Part shown: positions 1-6,599 of the stretch, one piece after another
Layout of the letters: every line of letters begins with the position of its first letter
Position numbering within the stretch: position 1 is the first letter of the stretch
NCBI GenBank assembly: GCA_002293185.1
Contig: DBCS01000001.1
Span: 1-27,416 of the forward strand
Source: Flavobacteriales bacterium UBA952
GTDB taxonomy: Bacteria; Bacteroidota; Bacteroidia; Flavobacteriales_D; Crocinitomicaceae
Direction of reading: 5' to 3'
DNA: 27,416 nucleotides
Translations under genes and position numbers: made by a program
Notes under the pieces: model-generated
What the model was told of the DNA's origin: nothing
The model's input: only the letters and a program-made list of their open reading frames with translations
Database searches by the model: none

Positions 1-2226
1 TTCAGGCATTGGATTGTGCGGAATTACTTCGATGGGTTTGACTTCGCCAACGGCAGCCTTCCGACTGGCAATGTAGCGCTTCTTTTGCCCGTCTAGTGAA
101 AGTGGGTCGTTGGGCGAGTAATCTTTGAAATTATTGTGCGCATAGGCAATAGCCATGAAGTAATAACGTTTGAAATTGACCAGTTTTTTATCGCCTTGCG
201 CAAATTGGTCGGTTTGGATACGAAAGCTGTGTTGTATGCCTTTATCTTCGCCATTGACGCGCAAAACAGGTATTGACGCGCCCAGCTCATCACTGAATTC
301 AAAGTTGATAATTTTGCCGATACCATCTGTGATGTCACATTGTGCTACTAAGCGGGCTTGGTCGGGATCTTGAAGCTCAGAGCTAGATACTTTTGCGTTG
401 CCCAATTGATAGATTTGGTAGCCCTGAAAATTATAGGTTTTATCCGCATTTGGGTCAGCAGCAACAATAAAAGGATCAAATTCTTCGTATTCCTCTTTGT
501 AATTATTGGAGTTAACAGGATTGGAAAGCATTAGGATAACCTCATTGGCCAATTCTTGGGCTTGTAAGTCAGGTGCGTGGGGGCCATCGAGTACTTTGAA
601 GCAGTTTTCAAAAAGTGCTTGAGCTTTGTCGTCGGCCCTGCGCAGGGTTTCTACAGATGCAAAAGGGTCGCCGTTGCTAGAGCGCGCCCAAACTACGCCC
701 ACCGTAATATTGTTTACAGCCCCAGGTTTCAAAATAAAGGGCCCTGCAGACTGTACAAAACGGCGGTCGTTGGGGGTGTTGTTGGCTGTTTGTTCGGTCC
801 AGTTGGGTTGCGGGTTGCCACCTGTTCCCCACCCGAGCGGGTCGGTATTGCCCGGGAACATGAAGTCGCAAGGAACATTAGGGTCCGCTTCAGGGTCAGA
901 AATATGTCCACTGCCACCGTAAACGAATTTGGTACCGTCTTTCCAATACCCGCGCAAATAATTGTAGTAGTCCCCGGAATAAACAGGATCGGTTTGGTTG
1001 GGGTTTGAGCCGTTGGTGGTATTGGAGTAATATAAAAAGCGGCGCATTCCAAAACGCTCGTTATCTACCACGCCGTCTCCATAGCCAATGCCGTTGAGTG
1101 CTTCGTTTTCCCAAATGCCAAAGGCATTGTCGATACCATCGTTGTCTTGGTAGGGCCCTTCGAAGAAATCAACACCTACAGCCGGGGGTGAGTAGCCATA
1201 ACCTTTAAAGCCAGCGTTGTCACCGTCGTAGTTGTCACCGTTGTAATAATAAGCTAAGCCTCGGTTAACGTCACAGCCTACGTAATCGTCGTAGGGGTCG
1301 CCGAGCGCACCGTCGGTAAAGAAGCCAAAGTAGGTATTGTAGAGTGTTTGGGTTCCGCGGTTAATGAGTTCATAATTATAAAAAGTCATGTTGTTGACTT
1401 CATCGTTCGATGCAAAAGCAAAGGCCTGCGCCCTAATTTCCATTCCGATGGGGTCGGCACCTGTTTCGGTATGAATATTTCCTTTGTCGTTCATCACCCA
1501 CCAATAGTTCAGGTCTCCATACAAGGAAATTTTTCTTTCGGTGCTGCAATCTTTGGTTTTTTTAATGTCGTACCATGGAAAATCTCCGTTTTCCCAGTTA
1601 TATGTACCGTCGTTATCGTTATCGTAGAATGGTGCTAGATAGTAGTCTTGCCCTTGTGAAACATCGCCGTGGGCTGGCCATTCTTTAATGATTTTGGGGA
1701 CGGTATAGTTTGGAAATAAATCACTCTGTGTTGTTGTTCCATTTTGTAAATCAAAAACACCTGCTTCATACCAGGCATTAAATTCGCGAATTTCGTCTTG
1801 AGTCGAGACGAAGTGCTTGTCAAATTTTGAGCAGTTGTCATAGGTGGTTTCGGCAAAAACTTTAGAAAGTGGCCCCGTCCAGTAGTCTTGGCCATTGCGG
1901 TAGCGCAGTGCAGCTAGTTTGAGTTGGTTGTTGACATCGGTGCCCCCAAGCCACAATGCAGCAGTAAATAGCGCCATGATACCTGAGTTCTTAGGAACTT
2001 CATACATGGAGTAGTTCTGATTGGGCCTTTGCCATAAATTACCCGCAGTATGGATCATGGCACGAACGTTGTTGAGTTCCATGAAGGTGGTATGGGTAGG
2101 CGGCGCGCAATTTGCACCTTTTTGTTGCGCTTGAATTGTTGGCTTTTGTTGACCCGTATAAGCTTGTGAAAAAACAAATTGCGGTATGGCTAGACCAATA
2201 AATAAAAATGATAATAGTTTGTTCAT
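1..2226 (-). CDS. Large secreted surface protein, N-terminal part (C-terminus beyond left edge)
   Basis: I checked this frame codon by codon: it is open from ATG at 2226 to base 1 (742 codons, no stop), so the gene continues past the window. It starts with a signal peptide, MNKLLSFLFIGLAIPQFVFS, then a segment around GANCAPP and an early block containing ALFTAALWLGGTDVNNQL. Long stretches are rich in D, N, G, Y and W, such as the aspartate-rich DNDNDGTYNWENGDFPWYD. This layout matches long Bacteroidota extracellular proteins of unknown function that usually carry a C-terminal T9SS sorting domain. That domain would lie outside the window, so T9SS export is inferred. There is no catalytic motif I recognise. 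The gene diverges from the truncated haemoglobin gene, with 41 bp between the start codons. Plus-strand ORFs over this region are shadows. Confidence 0.85.
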   Translation of the reverse strand, partial: MNKLLSFLFIGLAIPQFVFSQAYTGQQKPTIQAQQKGANCAPPTHTTFMELNNVRAMIHTAGNLWQRPNQNYSMYEVPKNSGIMALFTAALWLGGTDVNNQLKLAALRYRNGQDYWTGPLSKVFAETTYDNCSKFDKHFVSTQDEIREFNAWYEAGVFDLQNGTTTQSDLFPNYTVPKIIKEWPAHGDVSQGQDYYLAPFYDNDNDGTYNWENGDFPWYDIKKTKDCSTERKISLYGDLNYWWVMNDKGNIHTETGADPIGMEIRAQAFAFASNDEVNNMTFYNYELINRGTQTLYNTYFGFFTDGALGDPYDDYVGCDVNRGLAYYYNGDNYDGDNAGFKGYGYSPPAVGVDFFEGPYQDNDGIDNAFGIWENEALNGIGYGDGVVDNERFGMRRFLYYSNTTNGSNPNQTDPVYSGDYYNYLRGYWKDGTKFVYGGSGHISDPEADPNVPCDFMFPGNTDPLGWGTGGNPQPNWTEQTANNTPNDRRFVQSAGPFILKPGAVNNITVGVVWARSSNGDPFASVETLRRADDKAQALFENCFKVLDGPHAPDLQAQELANEVILMLSNPVNSNNYKEEYEEFDPFIVAADPNADKTYNFQGYQIYQLGNAKVSSSELQDPDQARLVAQCDITDGIGKIINFEFSDELGASIPVLRVNGEDKGIQHSFRIQTDQFAQGDKKLVNFKRYYFMAIAYAHNNFKDYSPNDPLSLDGQKKRYIASRKAAVGEVKPIEVIPHNPMPE

Positions 2227-2256
2227 TTGGTTACTAAAGTACGTAAAAAAACCTAT

Positions 2257-2264
2257 TAAATTTG
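2257..2264 (+). promoter_or_regulatory. -7 promoter box (TAAATTTG) of the truncated haemoglobin gene
   Basis: An exact match to the Bacteroidota -7 consensus TAnnTTTG, three bases before the ATG at 2268. It implies a start site at or next to the start codon, and argues against the TTG at 2262, which lies inside the box. I see no clear -33 box. Confidence 0.55.
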
Positions 2265-2267
2265 ACC

Positions 2268-2621
2268 ATGAAACAACTTGAAACGCCCGCTGACATTCAT
2301 CAACTAGTTACGTTATTTTATGATAAAGTATTAAAAGATGAATTATTAGCTCCTTTTTTTTCCAGATTAGATTTTACTGCGCATTTGCCAAAAATGGAGC
2401 AGTTTTGGCGCTTTGCGCTGTTATCTGAAGAAGGTTACACTACAAATGTTACGGATAAACACTTAAAAATGCCGCTCGAAAAAGCCCATTTTGAGCGCTG
2501 GCAGGGACTTTTTAATCAAACCATCGACGAATTGTTTGTTGGAGAATTAGCCGAACAAGCCAAGCAACGTGCCGCAGTTATTGGCTGGACAATCAATTCT
2601 AAAATGAACCCAAGTAACTAA
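2268..2621 (+). CDS. Group III truncated haemoglobin
   Basis: This 117-residue protein has the size and motif order of group III 2/2 (truncated) haemoglobins. By comparison with the family, Y18 in FYDKV is the likely distal B10 tyrosine, H39 the E7-region histidine, H65 in DKHLKMP the proximal F8 haem ligand, and W78 in HFERW the G8 tryptophan. These proteins bind haem in the cytoplasm and are linked to O2, NO or peroxide chemistry; the exact role here is unknown. The start is taken at ATG 2268: a TTG six bases upstream is in frame but falls within the promoter box. The gene stands alone between a divergent surface-protein gene and the ftsX operon, which has its own promoter. Confident as to family. 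Confidence 0.9.
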   Translation: MKQLETPADIHQLVTLFYDKVLKDELLAPFFSRLDFTAHLPKMEQFWRFALLSEEGYTTNVTDKHLKMPLEKAHFERWQGLFNQTIDELFVGELAEQAKQRAAVIGWTINSKMNPSN

Positions 2622-2682
2622 ATAAACATTGTATTCTTTAAAACTAAAGTGAGCAGTGTTTCTAGAATTGGAAACTTGCACT

Positions 2683-2690
2683 TACTTTTG
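2683..2690 (+). promoter_or_regulatory. -7 promoter box (TACTTTTG) of the ftsX operon
   Basis: Matches TAnnTTTG and lies four bases before the ftsX ATG at 2695, so the transcript may begin at the start codon. No convincing -33 box is visible. Confidence 0.5.
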
Positions 2691-2694
2691 AATC

Positions 2695-3585
2695 ATGGCA
2701 AATAAAGCAGACATCTACAGCAAGCGTGGTATCCGGACGGGCTATGTTTCGACGATCATCGGAATCTCTTTAGTCATCTTTATGATTGGTTTGGTTTTGG
2801 GCGGAATTTTTGGCTTGCGCAGTATTGAAAAACAAGCCAAAGAAAATATCCAGGCCGACATCTTTTTCAAGTCTGAGCTCAACGATGCCGATATCAAACA
2901 AATAGAAGAGCAACTCAAGGCGTGGCCAGAATTTTCAGATGTTTTCTTTATTTCTCCCGAACGGGCTATTCAAGAATTTTCAGGTGAGAGTGAAGTAGAG
3001 AAAGAAGTGCTTTCCCTTTTTGACAGCGAAAACCCATTGCCAGCTACCATCGGAATCAAGCCAAAGATGAACTATGCCAGCAAAGCGGGAATGGCAGCCA
3101 TTAAAAGTAAATTATTGAGGCGTTTCAAAGATGAAATAGATGAAGTCAACTACGACAAATCGAGTGTTGCAAACATCAATTTAGGATTCAAGCAGTTTGC
3201 CATTCTATTTTTAGCCGTGGCGCTCCTTTTGATCATTATTGCAGTGGCTATGATCAACAATACCATTCGCTTATCGCTATATTCCAAGCGCTTTACTATC
3301 AAAACCATGCAATTAGTGGGTGCTACTTCCATGTATATCAGAAAGCCATTTTTAGGGCAAGCACTTTTTCAGGGCCTGTTATCGTCACTTATAGGCTTGG
3401 CTTTATTGCTCACTGTATTTTACGGCCTCAATAATTTACTCGAAACCATTCAAATTGCATATACCTTGGAAAGCTTCTTATTGCTCATCGGTTTGCTCTT
3501 TGCAATAGGTGTTTTTATTACGATGTTATCTACATGGTTTGCCTTAAACAAGTATCTTCGTATGAAATTAGATGATCTTTATTAA
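2695..3585 (+). CDS. ftsX: Cell division protein FtsX (ABC-type permease-like)
   Basis: A protein of 296 residues with the FtsX plan: a short cytoplasmic N-terminus, TM1 at about residues 20-43 (rich in I, G and L), a periplasmic domain to about residue 160, then three more hydrophobic segments near 165-190, 220-245 and 260-283. In the family, FtsX partners the ATPase FtsE and activates peptidoglycan hydrolases during division. FtsE is not in this window. Separate location of ftsE and ftsX is common in Bacteroidota, although I have not checked this genome. It is the first gene of a compact operon: DUF3098 begins two bases after its stop, followed by uppP and truB. An exact -7 box four bases upstream supports this start. 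Confidence 0.9.
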   Translation: MANKADIYSKRGIRTGYVSTIIGISLVIFMIGLVLGGIFGLRSIEKQAKENIQADIFFKSELNDADIKQIEEQLKAWPEFSDVFFISPERAIQEFSGESEVEKEVLSLFDSENPLPATIGIKPKMNYASKAGMAAIKSKLLRRFKDEIDEVNYDKSSVANINLGFKQFAILFLAVALLLIIIAVAMINNTIRLSLYSKRFTIKTMQLVGATSMYIRKPFLGQALFQGLLSSLIGLALLLTVFYGLNNLLETIQIAYTLESFLLLIGLLFAIGVFITMLSTWFALNKYLRMKLDDLY

Positions 3586-3587
3586 CT

Positions 3588-3839
3588 ATGAAGGACCCCA
3601 TTAAACACTTTGGCTTTGATCCTGCCAACTACAAATGGCTCTACATCGGCTTAGCAATTAATATCCTAGGCTTCTTGCTCATGATTGGCGGTGGCTCAGA
3701 TAATCCTGACGTCTTCAAAGAAGATGAATTATTCAGTTCTGTACGCATTACCATAGCGCCGATGCTGATTGTGGCGGGCTACATCGTGATTTTCTACGCC
3801 ATCATGAAGCGCAACAAAAAGGATCAGACCGAAGCTTAA
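3588..3839 (+). CDS. DUF3098 family small membrane protein
   Basis: An 83-residue protein with two hydrophobic segments (about residues 18-34 and 55-72) and a charged, lysine-rich C-terminus. The central GFLLMIGGGSDNP segment and its place directly after ftsX identify it as DUF3098, a Bacteroidota family of unknown function that typically sits between ftsX and uppP. It starts two bases after the ftsX stop and ends three bases before uppP, so it is almost certainly co-transcribed and probably co-translated. A role in envelope assembly or division is inferred from position only. Confidence 0.85.
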   Translation: MKDPIKHFGFDPANYKWLYIGLAINILGFLLMIGGGSDNPDVFKEDELFSSVRITIAPMLIVAGYIVIFYAIMKRNKKDQTEA

Positions 3840-3842
3840 GCA

Positions 3843-4643
3843 ATGACTTTTCTCGACGCTATAATTCTGGCCATCATCGAAGGGCTGACAGAATTTCTTC
3901 CTATTTCTTCTACAGGCCACATGATCATTGCCTCCACTTTTATGGGCAATGCCAGCAACAACTTTGTGAAGCTATTTACAGTAGCTATTCAGTTTGGCGC
4001 CATTCTCTCGGTTGTCTTGGTTTATTTTCAAAAGTTTCTACAATCTTTTCGTTTTTATCTTTTGCTTGGGGCGGCGTTTATACCCACCGGCATTATTGGT
4101 TTGTTGGCAAAAAAACATATCGACGCCCTCTTAGAAAACGTAGTTGTAGTGGCGTGGTCCTTACTCATTGGCGGTATTGTATTGTTATTTGTTGACCGCT
4201 TTTTTGCTGAAAACGAAACCCAAACCGAAGAAAAACCACTCGATTTCAAATCGGCCATTATTATTGGAACAATCCAAAGTATTGCCATGATTCCTGGTGT
4301 GTCCAGATCAGCAGCAACTATTATAGGTGGCCTGAGTCAGAAATTGACGCGTAAAGCAGCTGCTGAGTTTTCTTTCTTTTTAGCCGTTCCAACCATGTTT
4401 GCGGCAACCCTAAAGAGCATGTACGATGAAAAAGAACTATTGCTAAAATCCAGTGGCCACGAATGGTTGCTGTTGTTGGTTGGCAATGTGGTGGCTTTTG
4501 TAGTCGCATACCTCGCCATCAAGTCCTTTATTTCATTTCTTCAAAAGAAAGGTTTCCGCGCCTTTGGTTGGTATAGAATTGCCCTCGGGGCGGTTCTATT
4601 GCTTTTGCTCGCTATGGGTGTCGATCTTCAAATGGCTGGTTAA
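3843..4643 (+). CDS. uppP: Undecaprenyl-diphosphatase UppP (BacA family)
   Basis: This 266-residue integral membrane enzyme dephosphorylates undecaprenyl pyrophosphate, recycling the lipid carrier for peptidoglycan and other surface polymers; overexpression of this family gives bacitracin resistance. Both family signatures are present: EGLTEFLPISSTGHMI (residues 13-28, with E17 and S22/S23) and PGVSRSAATIIGGLS (from residue 151, with R155). About seven or eight hydrophobic segments follow, and the length is normal (E. coli UppP has about 273). Its TAA overlaps the truB ATG by one base (TAATG), which suggests translational coupling. Confidence 0.97.
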   Translation: MTFLDAIILAIIEGLTEFLPISSTGHMIIASTFMGNASNNFVKLFTVAIQFGAILSVVLVYFQKFLQSFRFYLLLGAAFIPTGIIGLLAKKHIDALLENVVVVAWSLLIGGIVLLFVDRFFAENETQTEEKPLDFKSAIIIGTIQSIAMIPGVSRSAATIIGGLSQKLTRKAAAEFSFFLAVPTMFAATLKSMYDEKELLLKSSGHEWLLLLVGNVVAFVVAYLAIKSFISFLQKKGFRAFGWYRIALGAVLLLLLAMGVDLQMAG

Positions 4644-5344
4644 TGCTAGATATCTCTGACGGCCTTACCATTTTGGTAGACAAACCTTACCAATGGACTT
4701 CTTTTGATGTGGTCAATAAGATTCGTTGGAATCTCAAAAAAAAGTTGGGCCTGAAAAATGTAAAAGTTGGCCATGCTGGCACGCTCGATCCCTTAGCAAC
4801 GGGTTTACTCGTTCTTTGCTTGGGCAAGCACACCAAACTTATAGAAGGCCTGACCAACGATACCAAAACCTATACCGGCACTTTTTTAGTCGGAAAAACG
4901 ACCCCTTCTTTTGACTTGGAAACCGAGTACAACCAGGTGTTTGAAACCGAACACATTCATGCAACCTTATTGGAAACTGTACGCGCTTCATTTATGGGTG
5001 TACAATTGCAAACACCGCCCATCTATTCAGCCAAGCAAATAGATGGGAAGCGGGCCTATGACTTCGCCCGTGCTGGTAAAACTATAGAAATGAAGCAAAG
5101 CCAAGTCGAAATTCTAGATTTTAGTATAGAAACTACGCGCTTCCCAGAGGTAGACTTTCAAATTACGTGTAGTAAAGGCACTTACATCAGAAGCATAGCC
5201 AGTGATTTTGGCACCCGTCTGAACTCAGGAGCCACGCTCATTGCCTTGCGCCGAACGCTGTCAGGTAACTTTGTTATTGAAAACGCCAAAAGCGTAGAGG
5301 AGTGGATCGAGCTAATCAATCAAGATGCGGTCTACCAGCCTTGA
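4643..5344 (+). CDS. truB: tRNA pseudouridine(55) synthase TruB
   Basis: A cytoplasmic enzyme of 233 residues that converts U55 of the tRNA T-loop to pseudouridine. The catalytic motif HAGTLDPLATGLL is present with the nucleophile D49. The N-terminal ILVDKPYQWTSFDVV (residues 10-24) and the later KGTYIRSIASDFG block are also family signatures. It is shorter than E. coli TruB (about 314) because it lacks a C-terminal PUA-like extension, as many Bacteroidota TruB proteins do. The ATG overlaps the uppP stop by one base, so it is the last gene of the ftsX operon. A weak hairpin (GCTTC AATG GAAGC, 5352-5365) follows, but its T-run is poor. Confidence 0.97.
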   Translation: MLDISDGLTILVDKPYQWTSFDVVNKIRWNLKKKLGLKNVKVGHAGTLDPLATGLLVLCLGKHTKLIEGLTNDTKTYTGTFLVGKTTPSFDLETEYNQVFETEHIHATLLETVRASFMGVQLQTPPIYSAKQIDGKRAYDFARAGKTIEMKQSQVEILDFSIETTRFPEVDFQITCSKGTYIRSIASDFGTRLNSGATLIALRRTLSGNFVIENAKSVEEWIELINQDAVYQP

Positions 5345-5365
5345 TTTGAACGCTTCAATGGAAGC

Positions 5366-5533
5366 TTATTCTATGATGTGCTTTAATTTTTCTTGAACGT
5401 CCCGGATCTGTCTATTGTAGTTATCTATTTTGTCTTGGTATCCATTGGCTTCGGCCCGGTGCAGTCTTTTTTGAAGGTAGTGTAAGCGACGTCCTAATTT
5501 GTATTTGTCCCATTTGTATAAGAGGCGTTTCAT
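5366..5533 (-). CDS. Small basic hypothetical protein (55 aa)
   Basis: A short ORF read from ATG at 5533 to TAA at 5366-5368. The product begins MKRLLYKWDKYKLGRRL, continues as a highly charged, K/R/Q-rich, probably helical peptide with tyrosines, and ends EKLKHIIE. It has no signal peptide, no TM segment and no motif I recognise. In favour of it being real: clean codon usage, helix-forming composition, and filling the gap between truB and tRNA-Leu. Against: no visible -7 box and no homolog I can name. It is convergent with truB, stops 22 bases apart. Confidence 0.5.
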   Translation of the reverse strand: MKRLLYKWDKYKLGRRLHYLQKRLHRAEANGYQDKIDNYNRQIRDVQEKLKHIIE

Positions 5534-5624
5534 GGTGCAAGATTTTAATGAATACTGATTGATTTGCCCGTTTGGCTTCCTTTAAATTTAGCTATCATTT
5601 GGTTGATATCCAACTCATATTGTA

Positions 5625-5655
5625 TTGTTTGATTATTATTTTGTTTGTATCTTTG
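5625..5655 (+). promoter_or_regulatory. Promoter of tRNA-Leu (TTG ... TATCTTTG)
   Basis: The -7 box TATCTTTG (5648-5655) matches TAnnTTTG exactly. A TTG at 5625-5627 lies 20 bases upstream, the expected distance for a -33 element. The tRNA begins 24 bases after the box. Confidence 0.7.
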
Positions 5656-5678
5656 CAGCCCTGAAAGTCGAAAAGAAT

Positions 5679-5760
5679 GCCTCGGTGGCGGAACTGGTAG
5701 ACGCGCTGGATTCAAAATCCTGTTCTTTCGGGAGTGCCGGTTCGATCCCGGCCCGAGGTA
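5679..5760 (+). tRNA. tRNA-Leu (anticodon CAA)
   Basis: An 82-nt class II tRNA. The acceptor stem GCCTCGG pairs with CCGAGGT (G1-U72 wobble), followed by discriminator A at 5760; CCA is not encoded. The D-arm contains GGCGGAACTGGTAGAC, the anticodon loop is TTCAAAA (anticodon CAA, reading UUG), there is an extended variable arm as expected for leucine, and a perfect T-arm GCCGG TTCGATC CCGGC. The anticodon stem has a U28-U42 mismatch. Confidence 0.95.
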
Positions 5761-5761
5761 C

Positions 5762-5791
5762 AAAAGCCCCATTAATGATGGGGCTTTTTTT
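5762..5791. terminator. Bidirectional intrinsic terminator
   Basis: AAAAGCCCCAT, loop TAATG, ATGGGGCTTTTTTT directly after tRNA-Leu. The 11-bp stem with A- and T-tracts on both sides can end transcription of the tRNA (+) and of the convergent MORN-type gene (-), whose TAA at 5790-5792 is built into the T-tract. Confidence 0.85.
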
Positions 5792-6371
5792 ATTCATCGT
5801 CAATATCCGAAAAACAAGGCTTCGTCATTACAATAACTTTGCCATCGATATACTTACCAAATTCAATGCATGGCGGCAATCCCCAGTCTGTTCGATCTCG
5901 AGTCAGGTAATAATAGCCACTACAGGTTCCATTTTCAAAATTAATATGGCTATCTAGAACGCCATCTTGAGTAAATCTTGATGCACTGCCGTGAGGTGCT
6001 CCATCTATGTAATGAAGCACCTTAAAAGGTTGCCCGTTTACGTGGTATTCTTCAAGTTGTTGTATTAGACCATCTTTGAAAGTGTATTTTCCGAGAAGTT
6101 GGCCATTAGAATCTAAATCGACGCAGATACCAGAGAAGGGTTCTTGGTCGAGATAAGCCATTTCGGTTAAAACATCGCCCTCGCTAATTGGTGTCCAGAT
6201 ATAGGAATCTTGGCAAAAAACCCCGCGCACAATAAGCGCGGGATTATTATATGCTTCGTCTTCACTAAAATAATTATTACCACACGCAATTGTAATGCGA
6301 TCAACAAGGAGCTGGGCCTGGGATTGTAACAAACTACTGATGGCCAGAAGAGTGAATGTTAGTCTTTTCAT
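5790..6371 (-). CDS. Secreted MORN-2 (YwqK-like) repeat protein
   Basis: A protein of 193 residues starting at the ATG at 6371. The frame stays open further upstream (ATGs at 6392 and 6389), but the chosen start gives a standard signal peptide, MKRLTFTLLAISSLLQSQAQ. The middle part has MORN-2/YwqK-type repeats: PFSGICVDLDSNGQLLGKY, then FKDGLIQQLEEYHVNGQ, and a later H-I-D-G-A-P-H-G segment. Such proteins are often labelled YwqK-family antitoxin in automatic annotation, but no toxin gene is adjacent and this one is exported, so I would not call it an antitoxin. Function unknown. A second cysteine-containing domain (CSGYYYLTRDRTDWGLPPC) forms the C-terminus. Its stop codon overlaps the shared terminator. 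Confidence 0.8.
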   Translation of the reverse strand: MKRLTFTLLAISSLLQSQAQLLVDRITIACGNNYFSEDEAYNNPALIVRGVFCQDSYIWTPISEGDVLTEMAYLDQEPFSGICVDLDSNGQLLGKYTFKDGLIQQLEEYHVNGQPFKVLHYIDGAPHGSASRFTQDGVLDSHINFENGTCSGYYYLTRDRTDWGLPPCIEFGKYIDGKVIVMTKPCFSDIDDE

Positions 6372-6406
6372 AATATTTAAAACTAACATCACGATTTCGG
6401 TTACAC

Positions 6407-6520
6407 TTATTTATCATCTAGCATATTGATCACACTTCCTTTGCCATCGGTAATGATGGTTTTGGTATTGGGCGAGACAGGATTAAAATCCAAGCAATGG
6501 AGAATTGCTTTTGCATGCGA
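6407..6520 (-). pseudogene. Possible 3' remnant of a decayed gene
   Basis: Between the MORN-type gene and the beta-helix gene, the minus strand has an open run of about 37 codons after an in-frame TAA at 6521-6523, ending at TAA 6407-6409. It reads LDFNPVSPNTKTIITDGKG then SVINMLDDK. The composition looks like real protein, but the only ATG is five residues from the end. The most likely reading is the tail of a gene whose 5' part has been lost; chance cannot be excluded. The parent family was not recognised. Confidence 0.35.
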
Positions 6521-6532
6521 TTAGGATTTTAA
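6483..6532. repeat. Nested inverted repeat
   Basis: TTAAAATCC (6483-6491) pairs with GGATTTTAA (6524-6532). Directly inside it, AAGCAAT (6492-6498) pairs with ATTGCTT (6504-6510). Together these give 16 bp of stem with a five-base apical loop and a 13-base bulge on one side. There is no T-tract, so it is not a standard terminator. Function unknown. Confidence 0.5.
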
Positions 6533-6551
6533 ATTATAGTGCTTGTCGATG

Positions 6552-6584
6552 TTTCAAACAAATGAGTGCCAAGCTTGTTTGAAA
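6552..6584. repeat. Perfect 10-bp inverted repeat upstream of the beta-helix gene
   Basis: TTTCAAACAA (6552-6561) and TTGTTTGAAA (6575-6584) are exact reverse complements separated by 13 bases. The second arm ends 15 bases before the ATG at 6600. It could be an operator or a leader hairpin for that gene; no TAnnTTTG box is visible beside it. Confidence 0.5.
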
Positions 6585-6599
6585 TAAAAATGAAATCAG

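Noticed and set aside
577..1052. Open frames of 98-143 codons on both strands inside the first gene
   Set aside because: They overlap the verified 742-codon minus-strand frame with signal peptide; the alternatives lack domain or signal features and have odd composition.
2262..2267. TTG start giving the haemoglobin two extra residues
   Set aside because: The TTG is part of the TAAATTTG promoter box; ATG at 2268 is better.
5352..5370. Terminator for the truB operon (GCTTC AATG GAAGC)
   Set aside because: The stem is only 5 bp and the following TTATTCTA is not a proper T-tract, so I did not list it as a feature.
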